The position numbers and the translations under genes are program-made. A DNA stretch of 64,000 nucleotides, from positions 3,841,501-3,905,500 of the forward strand of contig NZ_AP023441.1 of assembly GCF_019976755.1 (NCBI RefSeq), given 5' to 3'. The DNA is from Nostoc sp. MS1. Its GTDB lineage: Bacteria; Cyanobacteriota; Cyanobacteriia; Cyanobacteriales; Nostocaceae. Positions 9,830-18,148 of this stretch are shown here, piece by piece (the stretch's first letter is position 1; every line of letters starts with the position of its first letter). Under the pieces are notes generated by a model. The model made no database searches. It was given only the letters and a program-made list of their open reading frames with translations, and was not told the origin of the DNA.

Positions 9830-10852
9830 TGTTCCACCAAAACTTTTTCCAATACATAATCAAATTGCATAAAGTTAGCAGGACATCAACCAATCAAGTA
9901 AATTCTTGATGGCCGTATTTTGCTATGGCAAATCTTTCCGTAGAGTTTTAATTCTCTTTGCCCAACGGATTTACTATTCAATTGATTTTGCAGACTATAC
10001 ATTCAACAACAGCTAAATCACTAACATAGTGATTCAAACTGCTTGTCTTAGCAGCCTACCTAGTCCGCTTGATTTTTCATAACATCTTTATGCCAGAGCC
10101 ATGCTCACGCTCAACGCAAGCTAAAAACTTGCAGCAACTTCTCCAAGAGAGTTGCCTAGCTCTAAATAAAGAGTTCTCATCGTCAAAAAAGAAAGCAAGA
10201 AAATACTTTCTTGATTCTCACCTTAACGATGTACTATTTTCGATTCACGACACCAAGCAAGTAGCATCACTTAAAAAGCGACCTACTTGTGAGCGGTGAA
10301 TGCTTGAAAAATTTAAAATCCTTACATTTTAGCGTAACACAATAACCCCAGATTTGAAGCTAATTTTGAGGCTAAATTGCAAATTTTCTAGATGGTTACA
10401 CAGAGGTAAGAAATACTTACTCTTAACCTAAAAATAACTCATCTGTAAGAAGTAATAGTGAAGACAAAAAATGTACCTCTGGGGTTGTATTCAAGGCCAC
10501 TAAAGATGTGTATTGCCCAACTCAAATTTGCTATATTTACGAATTAAATGAAAACAATAAAGACTTTTTGTTAAAACAGCTAAAGTATAATCATTTACAC
10601 AATAGAATTTTACTACGGAGCATACGGTAGTAACTTAACTTAAGAAACCGCAACAGAAGGCAGGCGTTAATTAATAACTTTTTTATCTCACTACTCAGCA
10701 TGGGCTAAACGCCCCGCTTCCGCTAACATCACTCATCACTCAGCACTATCTCCTTAGAGAAAATGAGAAAAACCTTGCACTAGCACAGGGTTATCTTAAA
10801 ATGAGTATAGGATATGTAAACTTTCGTAACCTAAGTCTGAGTCCGCCAATCC
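9830..10852. other. Long spacer upstream of sds
   Basis: About 1 kb with only one doubtful short ORF (10090-10299). AT-rich sequence at 10300-10660 and a short CACTCATCACTCAGCACT repeat near 10728-10746 are the only other features. No RNA gene was recognised. Confidence 0.4.
10090..10299 (+). CDS. Doubtful short ORF, unknown
   Basis: A 69-codon frame from ATG 10090 (an in-frame TTG lies at 10069). The product is polar and Lys/Ser-rich, with no membrane segment or known motif. No good ribosome site precedes it. It may be a small cyanobacterial gene or chance; I list it because nothing else occupies this stretch. Confidence 0.25.
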   Translation: MPEPCSRSTQAKNLQQLLQESCLALNKEFSSSKKKARKYFLDSHLNDVLFSIHDTKQVASLKKRPTCER

Positions 10853-11824
10853 ATGACCCCAGCCACCTCCCTGTTTACCCCTGTGGAAGCAGACCTGCGA
10901 ATACTAGCAGATAACCTGAAACAGCTCGTCGGAAATCGCCACCCCATTTTATTTGCGGCAGCCGAACATCTTTTCGGAGCTGGGGGAAAGCGTATCAGGC
11001 CAGCAATCGTGCTGCTGATATCAAGAGCCACAATGTTAGATCAAGAGATTACGCCACGTCATCGCCGACTAGCCGAGATTACAGAAATGATTCACACGGC
11101 AAGCTTAGTACATGACGACGTGGTAGATGAATCAGAAGTACGGCGAGGCGTACCCACCGTTCACAGTTTGTTTGGTAATCGCATTGCCATTTTGGCAGGA
11201 GATTTCTTATTTGCTCAATCTTCCTGGTATTTAGCAAACTTAGATAACTTGGAGGTGGTCAAACTCCTCTCGGAAGTCATTATGGATTTGGCTACAGGGG
11301 AGATTCAGCAAGGGCTAAACCGCTTCGACGCTAGTATCTCCTTGGAAACGTACCTCAACAAGAGCTACTACAAGACTGCTTCCCTAATTGCCAACAGTTC
11401 TAAAGCTGCTGGTTTACTGAGTGAAGTGTCTAGAGAAACCGTTGATCATCTCTATGGCTATGGTCGCCATCTGGGCATAGCATTTCAGATTGTCGATGAC
11501 ATTTTAGATTTCACCAGCACTACAGACACTCTTGGTAAACCAGTAGGATCAGACCTCATAAGTGGCAACCTCACCGCGCCAGTTTTATATGCTTTAGCGG
11601 AAAAACCCTACTTAGAGGTGCTAATTGAGCGCGAGTTTGCCCAAGAAGGAGATTTAGAGCAAGCACTAGAACTAATCCAAAATAGTCAAGGCATACAGCA
11701 GGCGCGAGACTTGGCTGCTCACCACACTAAGTTAGCAATTGAGCATTTAGCAACTCTGCCACCTTCTGAATCTCACCAAGCACTGATCAATATAGCTGAA
11801 TATGCACTAAGCCGATTGTATTAG
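10853..11824 (+). CDS. sds: All-trans polyprenyl (solanesyl) diphosphate synthase
   Basis: A 323-residue E-isoprenyl diphosphate synthase. The first Asp-rich motif is at 88-92 (HDDVVDE) and the second at 216-220 (VDDILD). The GGKRIRP substrate loop is at 44-50. These bind Mg2+ and the diphosphates of the allylic primer and isopentenyl diphosphate. Length and overall pattern match cyanobacterial solanesyl diphosphate synthase, which makes the C45 side chain of plastoquinone-9. Chain length is inferred; GGPP synthase is less likely because those are shorter and differ upstream of the first motif. Monocistronic, ended by the hairpin at 11874-11920. Confidence 0.9.
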   Translation: MTPATSLFTPVEADLRILADNLKQLVGNRHPILFAAAEHLFGAGGKRIRPAIVLLISRATMLDQEITPRHRRLAEITEMIHTASLVHDDVVDESEVRRGVPTVHSLFGNRIAILAGDFLFAQSSWYLANLDNLEVVKLLSEVIMDLATGEIQQGLNRFDASISLETYLNKSYYKTASLIANSSKAAGLLSEVSRETVDHLYGYGRHLGIAFQIVDDILDFTSTTDTLGKPVGSDLISGNLTAPVLYALAEKPYLEVLIEREFAQEGDLEQALELIQNSQGIQQARDLAAHHTKLAIEHLATLPPSESHQALINIAEYALSRLY

Positions 11825-11873
11825 TGGATTTTATAATTTTTCTTTTAAAATTAGCGATTCTTGACATTTGCAT

Positions 11874-11920
11874 TTTTGGGTGTGGGATGTATTGAAAAAA
11901 TCCCACACCCAAAATTTTTT
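11874..11920. terminator. Bidirectional rho-independent terminator
   Basis: TGGGTGTGGGA at 11877-11887 pairs with TCCCACACCCA at 11901-11911. The stem is flanked by a T-run on the right and by the complement of a T-run on the left. It can serve sds (rightwards) and the convergent gene at 11920 (leftwards), whose stop codon abuts it. Confidence 0.88.
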
Positions 11921-12393
11921 TAGGCAATATTTGGGGGTATGGATTTAGGCGATCGCTGCTTTTTTAGCTCTTTGTGTATACGTTTTTGGAAATCATCACG
12001 CCGAACTTCGTATGTATGAGTGGTTTTACCCGGCGTTTCCAAAAAAACGATACTATCTACGGGTTCTAATGCCACTAATTGGAACAAAATGTGGGTAGAT
12101 GGGGTAATTACCGCCCCAAGGTGAGGGTCTAGCCCAGCATCTAAGATCAAAGAAGTATCCTGTATGGTAGGGAAAGCGTAAACAACACGCTTTTCGATTC
12201 CTGGGCTTGCTCGATGCCTCAACGTAGTTAAGACCCAGCTACCTTCTGAATCTTGAAGAATGTAGTACTGGGAATGACGCAACTTTTGAGCGATCGCCAC
12301 AAGCAAAGGAGCAATTGCTGCCACAAGATTTGGTGTTACACCATCATTGGGTGCATTGTTAATCAGCAATTGTATTTGTGCTTCTAAATCCAT
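11920..12393 (-). CDS. Conserved cyanobacterial protein of unknown function
   Basis: From ATG 12393 the product is 157 residues (MDLEAQIQLLINNAPNDGVT), soluble and mixed alpha/beta. A central SQYYILQDSEGSWVLTTLRH looks like a beta hairpin. The tail is basic (KRIHKELKKQRSPKS). An in-frame GTG at 12481-12483 would add 30 residues; I prefer the ATG because the extension looks non-conserved. I do not know the function. The gene sits head-to-head with hetZ, and its coding sequence holds a candidate HetR site at 12125-12135, so its left half is probably also part of the hetZ control region. Confidence 0.75.
   Translation of the reverse strand: MDLEAQIQLLINNAPNDGVTPNLVAAIAPLLVAIAQKLRHSQYYILQDSEGSWVLTTLRHRASPGIEKRVVYAFPTIQDTSLILDAGLDPHLGAVITPSTHILFQLVALEPVDSIVFLETPGKTTHTYEVRRDDFQKRIHKELKKQRSPKSIPPNIA
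12125..12135. promoter_or_regulatory. Candidate HetR-binding site for hetZ
   Basis: The sequence GGGTCTAGCCC is an interrupted inverted repeat GGG-N5-CCC. It closely matches the HetR recognition core reported upstream of hetP (GGGGTCTAACCCC) and the type reported for hetZ in Anabaena PCC 7120. It lies about 465 bases upstream of the hetZ ATG. From memory the heterocyst-specific hetZ transcript starts about 425 bases upstream, which would put this site near -35 to -50. The site is seen; its function is inferred. Confidence 0.65.
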
Positions 12394-12600
12394 ATTACTT
12401 GTCAACGGCTCCTGGGTAATAGCAATAACATTTATCAAAATGTGATCTATTCCATCAGACTTGGGAATAATAAAATCAACCACATCCTCATGGCAGAACT
12501 GGTATGCGTTTAGTGTATATGCAAAACCATCAAGCCAATACCCAAGGTCGTCGCAGGTTGTTTATAAAGTTTATGTTAGGGTCTAGTGAATATCGACACT

Positions 12601-13806
12601 ATGAATTCAGCCGCAACCGCAACTATTCCAACCGCAAATCTTCTAGAAGAAAACTCTATTGGTGTGGAGGTAATCTTTAAACTGGTTTATCAGGAGTTTA
12701 AACAGTTTACCAAAGCTTCAGACCAAAATTGTCACGATGTAGCAAATCGTATCACTACAGAAGTATATCGGATTTGTACCGAAAGTAAACGGATTCAAGC
12801 TTCCGGTGCTATAGAAAATTCAGCCATGACCCTAGCCAAGCATCGGCTACAACAATGTCTGAGATATTATCAACAAGGTTCTAACCGAGGCAGAGTGGAA
12901 CTCCACAGTACACTCAGCGCTATTATTTATCGATACATTAATCCCCCTCAGCGCCAATTAAGTTACCAAGGGCGACTGACTATCATAGAAGATTTCTTAC
13001 AAAGTTTTTATTTAGAAGCCTTAAATGCTTTCCGCCGCGAAAATCAACTAGGCCCTACATACCGTCCCCAAACTCTGCTTGAATTGTCAGAGTATATGGC
13101 ATTCACCGAGCGCTATGGTAAGCGCCGGATTCCCTTACCAGGACGGCAACAACAGTTGATTATCCTGCGGGCGCAAACCTTTTCCCAACAGCAACCCCCA
13201 GAAGCTAACGTTGATATAGAACAAGCATCCGAAGGTAGTTCTAATGAAGGTGATGGTTCTTGGGAGGAGCCAGCCGTACAGAGATTGCGCTCTGCTATGG
13301 CTACCCAACCAGCACCAGAACCTGAAGAAGACACCTTACGCTCTGTAGTCATTACAGAATTAATGGACTATTTAGAGCAAAGGCAACAATCTGACTGTGC
13401 TGATTACTTTTCCCTACGTCTTCAGGACATGTCAGCTCAAGAAATTGAGAACGTTTTAGGATTAACACCACGTCAGCGAGATTACTTACAACAACGCTTT
13501 AAGTATCATTTGATTCGGTTCGCTTTGTTACATCGTTGGGAATTAGTTCACGAATGGTTAGAAGCTTCTTTGCATACTAACTTAGGTTTAACTCCCCAAC
13601 AGTGGCAAGCCTACACCGACCAACTGGACGAGAAACAACGGTCTTTATTAGACTTAAAACAACAAGGTCAACCAGATGAAAAAATTGCCAAAACTTTAGG
13701 GTTATCAATGGCACAACTACAGAAGCGGTGGTTTAAGATTTTGGAACAAGCTTGGGAAATTCGTAATTCCTTAGTGTCCGGATCAAGTGCATCCGCTCAT
13801 GAATAG
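12601..13806 (+). CDS. hetZ: Heterocyst differentiation regulator HetZ
   Basis: From ATG 12601 the product has 401 residues, the length of Anabaena HetZ; an in-frame GTG at 12586 would add five. HetZ is a transcription factor specific to filamentous cyanobacteria. It acts downstream of HetR early in heterocyst differentiation and influences hetR and hetP expression. Visible features are an N-terminal helical domain, an acidic linker (about 220-245), and a C-terminal half with helix-turn-helix-like stretches (ENVLGLTPRQRDYLQQRF and KIAKTLGLSMAQLQKRWFKI). The latter resembles sigma-type DNA-binding segments. The gene overlaps patU5 by eight bases, so translation is probably coupled. Confidence 0.93.
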   Translation: MNSAATATIPTANLLEENSIGVEVIFKLVYQEFKQFTKASDQNCHDVANRITTEVYRICTESKRIQASGAIENSAMTLAKHRLQQCLRYYQQGSNRGRVELHSTLSAIIYRYINPPQRQLSYQGRLTIIEDFLQSFYLEALNAFRRENQLGPTYRPQTLLELSEYMAFTERYGKRRIPLPGRQQQLIILRAQTFSQQQPPEANVDIEQASEGSSNEGDGSWEEPAVQRLRSAMATQPAPEPEEDTLRSVVITELMDYLEQRQQSDCADYFSLRLQDMSAQEIENVLGLTPRQRDYLQQRFKYHLIRFALLHRWELVHEWLEASLHTNLGLTPQQWQAYTDQLDEKQRSLLDLKQQGQPDEKIAKTLGLSMAQLQKRWFKILEQAWEIRNSLVSGSSASAHE

Positions 13807-13900
13807 TGACTCAGAATCCTTACAAAATTACTTACTCGGTTTGTTGGCATATCCTGTCAACAAACACGAAAATAGTAGGAAAGTTGTCAGGAATCGATAG
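13799..13900 (+). CDS. patU5: PatU5, N-terminal piece of split PatU
   Basis: A 33-residue ORF (MNSDSESLQNYLLGLLAYPV then NKHENSRKVVRNR). It starts inside the last codons of hetZ at ATG 13799 and ends at TAG 13898-13900. Position and size match the small patU5 gene of the Anabaena hetZ-patU5-patU3 cluster. In Nostoc punctiforme, patU is reported as a single longer gene. The start overlaps the hetZ stop, so ribosomes ending hetZ could reinitiate here. PatU5 has been described as promoting differentiation while PatU3 affects heterocyst spacing. The real boundary of the functional peptide is uncertain. Confidence 0.72.
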   Translation: MNSDSESLQNYLLGLLAYPVNKHENSRKVVRNR

Positions 13901-13995
13901 GGAACATCTTGATCAATTAACCTGCTACTTGACGAAGTAGTCAGCATAACTGGAAAAGATAGCCCCAAACCTTTTGATTAGGAGAAATTCCTACT

Positions 13996-14769
13996 GTGCA
14001 AGAACGTTTTCAATCCGTCCTTAAGCGTCGGTTACAAATTCACATCGAAAATAACCCACCCCTCTTCCCTTGGGAAAGTCAGATAGTTGATTACCCAGAT
14101 TATGTAGAAGAGCCATCATTGGTTTTAACTCCTAATTGGGGATGGTTAGCCCAGCAAGCAAAGCTGAACTTACCTGTAACCCTACCAGAGAAAGTTTTTC
14201 AAGAAATTTTGGAAAGATGCCAGCAGATGGTGACATCTACGTTACCCTTGGGTGCAAAATTAGTCCAGGTAGTAGAGGGTTTCTTCCCTAACGAGTCACA
14301 AACAATTAATGACTTGGCTGGGTTAGTACTGCGAACTAGTTATAGATCGTCTGAAATGGATACCATGCCTAATATTCAGAGCGATTACGCAGACTTAGAA
14401 CCTCGCCAACAAATGGCTTTGTCTTTGCTGGCAGCGAAACATCTACTAGGTAACTTGACTTTGCCAGTTTCACCAAACCAACCAGTTGTAGAAAGGCTTT
14501 GGCTAACTAGTCTTGGGGCTTTAACTTTGCGCGTAGAATACTACAGCAAAGACGATGTTACCCAGTTAGTTGTCCATAGCGATTTACCAACTCAGGGAAT
14601 TTTGACATTGCAAGGTAATGGTAGTATTGCGATGGCTCAATCGTCAACCCCAGGATGCTTGAGTGTAGAGTTAACCAGCAAACAACCTCAAACAAGTTAC
14701 ACATTAGAGGTTGATTGTCCAGAACTCGATCAGCAACCTTTGCTATTTGTCATTAATCCTACAATCTAG
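13996..14769 (+). CDS. patU3: Heterocyst pattern protein PatU3
   Basis: A 257-residue protein starting at GTG 13996, with AGGAG about ten bases upstream; an in-frame TGA at 13975-13977 rules out a longer start. It follows hetZ and patU5 in the order of the Anabaena hetZ-patU5-patU3 cluster, where patU3 mutants form multiple contiguous heterocysts and the protein is reported to interact with HetZ. The sequence has an N-terminal helical part and a beta-rich C-terminal half (about 165-257). It has no known catalytic motif, signal or membrane segment. It lies in a different frame from patU5 across a 95-base gap. Confidence 0.85.
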   Translation: MQERFQSVLKRRLQIHIENNPPLFPWESQIVDYPDYVEEPSLVLTPNWGWLAQQAKLNLPVTLPEKVFQEILERCQQMVTSTLPLGAKLVQVVEGFFPNESQTINDLAGLVLRTSYRSSEMDTMPNIQSDYADLEPRQQMALSLLAAKHLLGNLTLPVSPNQPVVERLWLTSLGALTLRVEYYSKDDVTQLVVHSDLPTQGILTLQGNGSIAMAQSSTPGCLSVELTSKQPQTSYTLEVDCPELDQQPLLFVINPTI

Positions 14770-15030
14770 CGGAAATTACCAGCGCTAGCACTATATATAT
14801 GAAGGCAGTAGGCAAAAGGCAGCAGACAGAAGGGGATAACCTTTCTAACTTCGGCTTTAAAGCTTTTTCAACTAGCCATTTATTTGTGTAAAGCTGCACT
14901 AGTTGAACAATGCCAATCATCAATAATCTTGCAGCTAACTAATTTTTTCTCAGTCAAGGGTCATTAGGGCTTCTACAATCACCCGCAGCGAGAATGAAAA
15001 TTTACGACTTACCTAATACTCCCAAAAGTT

Positions 15031-15074
15031 ACTTTCGGGGAGTTCCTGTTTTCTTAAAGGAACTTCCCGAAAGT
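15031..15074. terminator. Strong hairpin downstream of patU3
   Basis: ACTTTCGGGGAGTTCC (15031-15046) pairs with GGAACTTCCCGAAAGT (15059-15074) with one G-T wobble and a 12-base loop. No long T-run follows, so it could be a processing or stabilising hairpin rather than a classical terminator. Confidence 0.5.
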
Positions 15075-15218
15075 TTGTATCTATTCAAATTCGGTTAATA
15101 CTTATGATAGCTTTGGGCTGGCTGGTAATAAGTAAGGGTAATGGGTAAGTAGGTGGACACAATTTTTATAAGACGCATTTCGACTACGCTCAATGCTCGT
15201 TAACCTGATTAGAAGAGG

Positions 15219-15264
15219 GTTGAGTTTCGACTACGCGGTAATCCGAGCGTAGTCGAGATTCAAC
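15219..15264. repeat. Palindromic repeat, CGACTACGC family
   Basis: The 18-base arms GTTGAGTTTCGACTACGC (15219-15236) and GCGTAGTCGAGATTCAAC (15247-15264) can form a long stem. Related CGACTGCGCT/GCGTAGC strings recur at 37813-37902 and 60640-60747, marking a dispersed repeat family. Confidence 0.75.
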
Positions 15265-15444
15265 TCTCGCGCAGTCGAAACCCGACGCTATCAAGTTAAT
15301 TTTAATTTAGTCCTTCTACTTAATTGTTTTTTGCTATGACCGATTAGCGATTACCAATTACCAATTACCAACCTCCACAGATACTATAAGTATTCAACCA
15401 GACATGATAAAAGCATCTACTTTATTTCTTTGCTGACAATTAAA

Positions 15445-17793
15445 ATGTTTAAATTAACCAGGTTCAATCAATTTTGGCCTTTGAGAGTCAGTTTGGATTG
15501 GCGAAAAAATACCCAGGGTTCGCCATTGATGGAAGTAGAAGATTCCATTCCTTTGCGGGTACTAGTGCTAGCGTTGGTAATTATCGGTATAGCGGCAATG
15601 GATATTGCTGCTTCCACCACATTTAGTTTTTGGGCAATACCAATAAGTGTGGTGGGTACAGTTTGGGGTTATTATTATCGTCGCAAACCTAATATTCCTA
15701 TTAAGTTTTGCATTGCGATCGGGATGTTAGCGGCACTGGGTGCTTTTTTTGGGCGAATATTTGGCGAATTAAATGATACACGCTTGGCTTTAGCTGAGTT
15801 GTTAATACAATTACAAGTCCTCCACAGTTTTGATGTACCCAGGCGTAAAGACTTGGGTTACTCGATTGTAATTGGGTTGATTTTATTGGGTGTAGCTGCG
15901 ACATTAAGTCAAACGCTGGCATTTGCACCTGTACTACTATTATTTTTAGCGATCGCTCTCCCTACATTAGTCTTTAATTACCGTTCACAATTGGGAGTAG
16001 ACAATTCAAAATTCAAAATTCAAAATTCAAAAAAACAGAAATTATCTGCTGGGGTTCCTAGTTATTTCTTATTATTTGGTGTAGTTGTGGGGTTGGGTTT
16101 GGTGGTTTTTGCCTTACTACCCCGGTTCCCTGGCTATCAACTGCGGACTTTCCCTGTTAGTTCTCCTATCGAAGTCAATCAGAGTTTTACTGGTCGCTCT
16201 ATTATTAATCCTGGTTATGTTCGTCAAGGTAATGCTGATAACCAAGGTAATGGGAATGGGAATGGTAATCAGCAAAATCAAAATGGTCAACCAGGAAAGG
16301 TAGATAATGATTTCTATTACGGGTTCAATAGCCAGATGAACCAAAACCTGCGGGGAGAGATGAAACCCAAGGTGGTGATGCGGGTGCGATCGCAGGCTGA
16401 GGGATTTTGGCGAGTGTTGGCTTTTGACCGTTATACGGGTAAGGGTTGGGAAATTTCCCGTAATGATGATGTAACGACGATTAAGCGATCGCCTTGGTCT
16501 TATCAAATATATATTCCACCAGCACCAATATCTGGCAAAACAAAGGAAGTAGTGCAGACTTATACTGTGGTGTCGGACTTGCCTAACCTGATTCCCGCCT
16601 TGTACTATCCCAAAGAACTTTACTTTCCGACACCGATGATCGCTGTTGATAAGGAAGGGGGGTTACGCGCACCTGTCGGCTTATCGAAAGACCTTACCTA
16701 TACAGTTATTTCTGAAGTTCCTTACCGCGATCGCACTTTATTAGGGAAAGCTGGTAACGATTATCCTCAAAATATCAACAAACATTATTTGCAAATCCCC
16801 CCAGAAATTGCTGATAAAGTCAAGCAACGGACTGAAGAAATCCTTGCGGAATACAGTAAACAACTGGTATGGAAATCTGATACTCCCAAGACTCTTAATT
16901 CAAATTATGAAAAGGTGTTGTATTTAACGCAGCACCTCAAGCAACATTATTCCATACCGGAAAATCCTTTCGAGTTTCCCCATTTAAGTGATAACGAGGA
17001 CTTAGTAGAGTCATTTTTATTCCAGCATCAAGGTGGTTATGCAGACCACTTCTCTACAGTTCTCACAGTGATGTTACGGTCTATCGGCATTCCTGCGCGG
17101 TTAGTAGCGGGTTTTAGTCCGGGAGAATTTAATCCATTCACAGGGATGTATGTTGTGCGTAATACTGATGCTTACGCGATGACGGAAGTATATTTCCCTA
17201 AATATGGTTGGTTTTCTTTTGACCCTATTCCCAATCATCCCCTTATTCCCCCATCGGTTGAGGATGTACAGACTTTTAGTGTGCTACGGCAATTTTGGCA
17301 ATGGGTAGCTGGGTGGTTGCCTTCTCCAGTGACAGGTTTACTAAATAATGTATTTGGCACATTATTTAGTTGGATTGGTAAAGCGATCGCTTGGTTTTTC
17401 CGCCTGTTTACTCAAGGTTGGTTTGGGATTTTAACTGGCTTGATTGTAGGAACCTCTACAGCTTTTCTGGCCTGGCTGGGTTGGACGCAGTGGAAAGGAT
17501 GGCGTACTCGTCGCTGGTTAGGTAAACTACCGCCAATGGAAAGCCTATATCAACAAATGCTGCAATGGACAGCCCAGAAAGGTTTGGGTAAACATCCAGC
17601 CCAAACACCATTGGAGTATGCCCAAGTTTCATATCAGCATCATGGTAAGACAACTGCCCAAGTCATTGACGAGATTTGTCAAGCCTACGTTAGCTGGCGA
17701 TATGGTGGGCAAAAACCTAACCTAAATCAACTGCGCCAAAGATGGGAACAGATGAAAAAGACAAGTGGCGATCGCGTGAATAGTGGATTGTAG
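15445..17793 (+). CDS. TgpA-like membrane transglutaminase homologue, active site degenerate
   Basis: From ATG 15445 the protein is 782 residues. It has five to six N-terminal transmembrane segments (about 25-215, DUF3488 type), a periplasmic region with a Gly/Asn/Gln-rich linker (about 270-290), a transglutaminase core (about 480-600), a further transmembrane helix near 660 and a cytosolic DUF4129-like tail. The fold motifs are present (LRSIGIPARLVAGF, EVYFPKYGWFSFDPIP). The catalytic Cys, however, is replaced by Ala533 in GGYADHF, and the His by Tyr577 in DAYAMTE; only Asp593 remains. It is therefore likely non-catalytic, perhaps a binding or scaffold protein. A heptamer repeat inserts NSKFKIQNSK near residue 190. 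An in-frame TTG at 15430 is an alternative start. Confidence 0.85.
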   Translation: MFKLTRFNQFWPLRVSLDWRKNTQGSPLMEVEDSIPLRVLVLALVIIGIAAMDIAASTTFSFWAIPISVVGTVWGYYYRRKPNIPIKFCIAIGMLAALGAFFGRIFGELNDTRLALAELLIQLQVLHSFDVPRRKDLGYSIVIGLILLGVAATLSQTLAFAPVLLLFLAIALPTLVFNYRSQLGVDNSKFKIQNSKKQKLSAGVPSYFLLFGVVVGLGLVVFALLPRFPGYQLRTFPVSSPIEVNQSFTGRSIINPGYVRQGNADNQGNGNGNGNQQNQNGQPGKVDNDFYYGFNSQMNQNLRGEMKPKVVMRVRSQAEGFWRVLAFDRYTGKGWEISRNDDVTTIKRSPWSYQIYIPPAPISGKTKEVVQTYTVVSDLPNLIPALYYPKELYFPTPMIAVDKEGGLRAPVGLSKDLTYTVISEVPYRDRTLLGKAGNDYPQNINKHYLQIPPEIADKVKQRTEEILAEYSKQLVWKSDTPKTLNSNYEKVLYLTQHLKQHYSIPENPFEFPHLSDNEDLVESFLFQHQGGYADHFSTVLTVMLRSIGIPARLVAGFSPGEFNPFTGMYVVRNTDAYAMTEVYFPKYGWFSFDPIPNHPLIPPSVEDVQTFSVLRQFWQWVAGWLPSPVTGLLNNVFGTLFSWIGKAIAWFFRLFTQGWFGILTGLIVGTSTAFLAWLGWTQWKGWRTRRWLGKLPPMESLYQQMLQWTAQKGLGKHPAQTPLEYAQVSYQHHGKTTAQVIDEICQAYVSWRYGGQKPNLNQLRQRWEQMKKTSGDRVNSGL

Positions 17794-17818
17794 CTACTTT
17801 GCTTAAGCTGTTAGGTTA

Positions 17819-17850
17819 AGGGTGAAACGGTACAACTTCTGCTTCACCCT
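17819..17850. terminator. Hairpin after the transglutaminase homologue
   Basis: GGGTGAA (17820-17826) pairs with TTCACCC (17843-17849) around a 16-base loop, in the gap between the convergent genes. No strong T-run is visible, so it is only a moderate terminator candidate. Confidence 0.5.
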
Positions 17851-17914
17851 CAATAAACTTTGTATTTTGGGGTTAATCTTAATTGGTTGTGACTCGAAGT
17901 TGTGGAATATTAAT

Positions 17915-18148
17915 CTAGTCAGAAGGACGACCAGGGAGATCAAGATAACGAGTTAACCATAAAGGCTCTTTATCTTTACGTTTTACATATGCAATGATTG
18001 TAAACTCACCCCAAAGATTTAACCATAACTCAAACTGGTTGTTCTTTGCTTCTGTAGCAATCACTTGGTGGCTAAAGCTTTCATGCAAACGATAAATAAC
18101 CTTTTCACATTCATTAAAGTTATGTTCTGTATACGCCTCTAGCCACAC
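17915..18148 (-). CDS. pYEATS domain, 3' part of a frameshifted gene
   Basis: The 77-residue frame (WLEAYTEHNFNECEKVIYRL, then HESF, ending in LTRYLDLPGRPSD) carries the core of a prokaryotic YEATS-like (pYEATS) domain: WLEA, a YRLHESF strand, and LWGEFTIIAYV. Read leftwards from the upstream gene, the open frame actually reaches back to about 18170, where KYRVKVWLEA would complete the first strand. The ATG at 18148 is thus probably not a real start. The upstream piece (18139-18603) is in another frame; one extra A in the A5 run at 18161-18165 would join them. pYEATS domains are proposed, from comparative genomics, to bind modified ligands in membrane-linked signalling systems. Confidence 0.6.
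   Translation of the reverse strand: MWLEAYTEHNFNECEKVIYRLHESFSHQVIATEAKNNQFELWLNLWGEFTIIAYVKRKDKEPLWLTRYLDLPGRPSD

Larger units (their letters stand above)
14770..15444. other. Spacer with two hairpin elements
   Basis: A 675-base gap after patU3. It holds a purine-rich GAAGGCAGTAGGCAAAAGGC stretch at 14801-14820, a near-perfect 16-bp hairpin (15031-15074) and a nested repeat of the CGACTACGC family (15180-15292). AATTACC heptamers lie at about 15350-15372. No ORF. Confidence 0.55.

Noticed and set aside
16117..16506. Minus-strand 129-codon frame inside the transglutaminase homologue
   Set aside because: Antisense of a Gly/Asn-rich linker; low-complexity Ile/Thr/Leu shadow.
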